NCBI RefSeq assembly: GCF_024341905.1
Contig: NZ_BQXY01000011.1
Span: 62,001-126,000 of the forward strand
Length of the DNA stretch: 64,000 nt
Reading direction: 5' to 3'
Origin: Clostridium folliculivorans
GTDB lineage: Bacteria; Bacillota; Clostridia; Clostridiales; Clostridiaceae
Shown here: positions 61,549 through 64,000 of the stretch, one piece after another
How positions within the stretch are numbered: the stretch's first letter is position 1
Layout: every line of letters begins with the position of its first letter
Notes under the pieces: generated by a model
What the model was told of the DNA's origin: nothing
The model's database searches: none
What the model saw: only the letters and a program-made list of their open reading frames with translations
Translations under genes and position numbers: made by a program

Positions 61549-62625
61549 ATGCACAAGAAATTATTTATTCCCGGGCCTGTAGAGGTAAGACAGGAAGTAT
61601 TAGAACAAATGGCAAGACCTTTAATTGGTCATAGAGGAAAGGAAGCTTCAGAGCTTCAAAGAAGGATAAGCAACAATCTTAAGAAACTTTTTTATACAGA
61701 AAGTGAGATTTTACTTTCTACTAGTTCAGGCAGTGGACTTATGGAGGGCGCCATAAGATCGTGCACATTAAAGAAAGCTGCTGTCTTCTCCTGTGGGGCT
61801 TTTGGAGACAGATGGTATGAAATGGCTTTACACAATAATGTGCCTGCAGATAAATTTCAGGTTGAGTGGGGCAAAGCTATAAAAGCAGAACTTGTAGAAG
61901 AAGTACTTTCTACAGGTGAATATGACTTAATAGCTATTACTCATAATGAAACATCAACTGGACTAATGAATAATTTGAAAGAAATTTCAAAGGTAGTTAA
62001 AAATTACCCTGAAGTAGTTTTCTGTGTAGACACAGTAAGCTCAGCTGGTGGTACAAAAATAGAAGTTGATAAACTAGGTATAGATATTTGCATAACTTCA
62101 AGTCAAAAGGCATTGGGCTTGCCTCCAGGACTCGCAGTATGCACATTTTCAAACAAAGCTAAAGAAAGAGCTGAAAAGGTTCCTTTTAGAGGTACGTATC
62201 TAGATTTATTAGCAATTTATAAGTATATACAGAAAAAAGATTATCAATATCCATCAACACCATCACTATCACACATGTTTGCTTTAGACTATGAACTAAA
62301 CTATATAGTAAATGAAGAAGGTATTGAAAATAGATTTAATAGGCATTTAGAAATGGCGAATATAGTTAGAGCATGGGCAAAAAGATATTTTGATATTTTC
62401 CCTGAGGAAGGTTATTGGTCTGATACTGTAACCAATATAACCAACACAAGAGGAATTGATATTGGAGCACTTAACAAAGAGCTAGGAAATAGAGGTTTTC
62501 AATTATCTAATGGATATGGAAAACTTAAAGATAAGACTTTTAGAATAGCTCATATGGCAGATTGTAGTGTAGATGATATCAAAGAACTTCTATTTAATAT
62601 TAATGAAATCTTAGGACTTGAATAA
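61549..62625 (+). CDS. Class V aminotransferase (alanine-glyoxylate / phosphoserine type)
   Basis: 358 residues from ATG 61549, after TTTGGGGGTG; an open frame runs back to 61432 without a ribosome site. PLP Lys 187 in ITSSQKALGLPPG, Asp 161 in FCVDTVSSAGG, and the opening LFIPGPVEVRQEVLEQM of the AGT family. Followed 30 bases later by a serA-like dehydrogenase and then DUF1015, a grouping that points to serine synthesis with this enzyme as phosphoserine transaminase in place of SerC (inference). Confidence 0.88.
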   Translation: MHKKLFIPGPVEVRQEVLEQMARPLIGHRGKEASELQRRISNNLKKLFYTESEILLSTSSGSGLMEGAIRSCTLKKAAVFSCGAFGDRWYEMALHNNVPADKFQVEWGKAIKAELVEEVLSTGEYDLIAITHNETSTGLMNNLKEISKVVKNYPEVVFCVDTVSSAGGTKIEVDKLGIDICITSSQKALGLPPGLAVCTFSNKAKERAEKVPFRGTYLDLLAIYKYIQKKDYQYPSTPSLSHMFALDYELNYIVNEEGIENRFNRHLEMANIVRAWAKRYFDIFPEEGYWSDTVTNITNTRGIDIGALNKELGNRGFQLSNGYGKLKDKTFRIAHMADCSVDDIKELLFNINEILGLE

Positions 62626-62655
62626 TTATTGTTTTTATATGAGGGGGAAAGTGAA

Positions 62656-63576
62656 ATGTATAGAGTTTTGGTGACAGATGGATTGGAAAAAGAAGCTGTT
62701 TTAAAACTTAAAGATTTAGGTTTTGAAGTAGTAGAAGAACACTATGTACCAGAAGAACTTGGTATAATACTAAGAGAGTTTGATGTAGTGGTTGTTAGAT
62801 CAGCTACTAAGATAAATAAAAGTATAATAGATAAGGCTAGTAAGACTGGAAGATTGAAAGCCATAATTAGAGGTGGAGTAGGAGTAGATAATATAGATGT
62901 TTCCTATGCCTTAGAAAATGGAATTCAGGTGATGAATACACCGAATGCAAGTTCAGCTTCAGTAGCAGAGCTTACTATAGCTCATATGTTTGCACTTGCA
63001 AGGTTTATAAATATATCAAATGTGACAATGAGAAACCTAGAATGGAATAAAAAGAAATATGAAGGTATAGAACTAAGCGGAAAAACCTTAGGAATAGTAG
63101 GTATGGGCAGAATAGGAAGAGAAGTTGCTAAGAGAGCATGCTGTCTAGGTATGAATGTTTTATATTTTGATGGACTAGGTGAATTAAATGATCTTGAAAA
63201 ATATGAATATGGATATAGGGATTTTGATGAACTTTTAAAAGAATCAGATTTCATAACTCTTCATGTTCCTTTTGACGGTTCAAAAGGGCCTTTAATAGCT
63301 AAAAAAGAATTTGAATTAATGAAGGATGGAACTTATTTAATTAATTGTGCAAGAGGAAAGGTTGTCGATGAGTCAGCTTTACTTGATGCACTAAATAGTG
63401 GGAAGATAGCAGGTGCGGGTATAGATGTATTTGAAGAAGAGCCTACAAGAAATAAGGAGTTAGTAAACCATCCTAGAGTTAGTGCTACACCGCATATAGG
63501 AGCAGCAACTAGAGAAGCTCAGACAAGAATAGGTAACGAAATTGTTGAAATTATAGGAGAATTCTTTCATAAGTAA
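62656..63576 (+). CDS. serA: D-3-phosphoglycerate dehydrogenase, short form
   Basis: 306 residues from ATG 62656 after GAGGGGGAAAG. NAD site GIVGMGRIGREVAKRA near residue 145, IRGGVGVDNID near 75, catalytic Arg/Glu/His region CARGKVVDESAL...GAGIDVFEEEP...HIGAAT. It ends without the ACT regulatory domain, so serine feedback through ACT is absent. Oxidises 3-phosphoglycerate for serine. Partner of the adjacent aminotransferase. Confidence 0.88.
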   Translation: MYRVLVTDGLEKEAVLKLKDLGFEVVEEHYVPEELGIILREFDVVVVRSATKINKSIIDKASKTGRLKAIIRGGVGVDNIDVSYALENGIQVMNTPNASSASVAELTIAHMFALARFINISNVTMRNLEWNKKKYEGIELSGKTLGIVGMGRIGREVAKRACCLGMNVLYFDGLGELNDLEKYEYGYRDFDELLKESDFITLHVPFDGSKGPLIAKKEFELMKDGTYLINCARGKVVDESALLDALNSGKIAGAGIDVFEEEPTRNKELVNHPRVSATPHIGAATREAQTRIGNEIVEIIGEFFHK

Positions 63577-63593
63577 TATTTATTAAGATGAAT

Positions 63594-63675
63594 ACCCAAT
63601 TTCAAGATTTAGACTATGACATTGTTTATTAGGTTATATTTTAAATTGGCTTTATGAAATTGGGTGTTTTTTTAG
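63594..63675 (+). terminator. Terminator-like hairpin after serA
   Basis: ACCCAATTTCA (63594-63604) pairs with TGAAATTGGGT (63655-63665), followed by GTTTTTTTAG. The 50-base loop also has inner pairing. DUF1015 expression would need read-through or its own promoter. Confidence 0.8.
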
Positions 63676-63765
63676 TTTAAAGACTATAAAATCTTGAATT
63701 ATAATAAATAAGAACTTTAGTGATAATATACTAGAGAATATCTGTTTAAAATGAGGAGGATAATA

Positions 63766-64000
63766 ATGGCTATTGTAAGACCTTTTAAAGCGGTTAGACC
63801 GGTGGGGGAACTAGCTGAAAAAGTTGCTGCACTTCCATATGATGTTATGAACTCTGACGAAGCTAGAGAAATGGTACAAGAAAATGAATATTCTTTTCTT
63901 CATGTGGATAAAGCTGAGATAAACTTAGAGCCATCTGTGGATATATATGATGAAGCTGTGTATAAAAAAGCTAAAGAAGTCTTGGATGGTATGGAAGAAA
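63766..64000 (+). CDS. DUF1015 family protein, N-terminal part
   Basis: The first 78 residues, cut by the right edge. MAIVRPFKAVRPVGELAEKVAALPYDVM is the DUF1015 opening, followed by FLHVDKAEINL. GAGGAGG precedes ATG 63766. These proteins often lie next to serA and an aminotransferase in clostridia, but the activity is unknown to me. Confidence 0.85.
   Translation, partial: MAIVRPFKAVRPVGELAEKVAALPYDVMNSDEAREMVQENEYSFLHVDKAEINLEPSVDIYDEAVYKKAKEVLDGMEE

Overview
The window is AT-rich DNA from an endospore-forming, low-GC Firmicute, most likely Clostridium sensu stricto. Evidence: strong AGGAGG-type ribosome sites, frequent TTG/GTG starts, a large Alu-type SRP RNA, the dnaX-ebfC-recR-yaaL-bofA sporulation/replication neighbourhood, spore-surface-type proteins and a Leloir galactose operon with a Firmicute-type GalT. 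It is ordinary chromosome with several small accessory islands. No rRNA, CRISPR array, prophage or intact insertion sequence was found.

Layout. 1-7.0 kb: a beta-glycan (probably manno-oligosaccharide) locus with the end of a GH1 glycosidase, a ROK kinase, a sugar-binding lipoprotein, two permeases, an intracellular GH113 enzyme and a divergent GntR/UTRA regulator; no ATPase is encoded, so a shared MsmX-type ATPase is presumably used. 7.4-13.1 kb: a Ser/Thr-rich surface protein, a TetR-controlled 14-TM efflux pump, a NAGPA-domain protein and a CNNM/CorC-type protein. 13.3-16.7 kb: a BcrAB-like ABC exporter with its two-component system. 16.9-24.1 kb: tadA, a class V aminotransferase lacking the desulfurase Cys, an orphan Sll1717-like P-loop ATPase beside a repeat-hairpin putative small RNA, and a polar amino acid ABC importer. 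24.5-28.4 kb: galK-galE-galT. 28.5-35.9 kb: a secreted M4 metalloprotease, an operon of two G3E (CobW) GTPases with YcgR/YcgQ-type membrane proteins, and lgt. 36.0-36.4 kb: tRNA-Ser and SRP RNA behind a strong promoter. 36.5-45.4 kb: a TetR-controlled HlyD/ABC-2 drug exporter, DedA, an HTH-TPR regulator, an exported superoxide dismutase, thyA-folA and a WYL regulator. 45.5-52.6 kb: dnaX-ebfC-recR, then GT51, DUF1003 and amidase genes, then yaaL-bofA. 53.0-56.6 kb: ABC-2 type transport genes. 57.0-64.0 kb: Cys-rich small proteins, an M32 carboxypeptidase, two spore-surface-like proteins, and an aminotransferase-serA-DUF1015 serine operon cut by the window edge.

Non-coding structure is unusually rich. 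Two families of dispersed palindromic repeats occur (family A, four copies; family B, five copies), several inside or between operon genes. A single 88-bp palindrome with 14-bp perfect terminal inverted repeats looks like a MITE. Two genes have a strong Shine-Dalgarno site placed over a non-canonical start codon (ATT for the response regulator, ACG for a membrane protein). The exported superoxide dismutase has its Shine-Dalgarno sequence inside a 14-bp hairpin. A short region at 19969-20064 carries two near-identical hairpins and a terminator and could be an undescribed small RNA.

All functions are assigned by reading motifs and domain patterns by eye; no database search was run. Coordinates of starts reflect my choice of ribosome site and can differ from the longest open frame.
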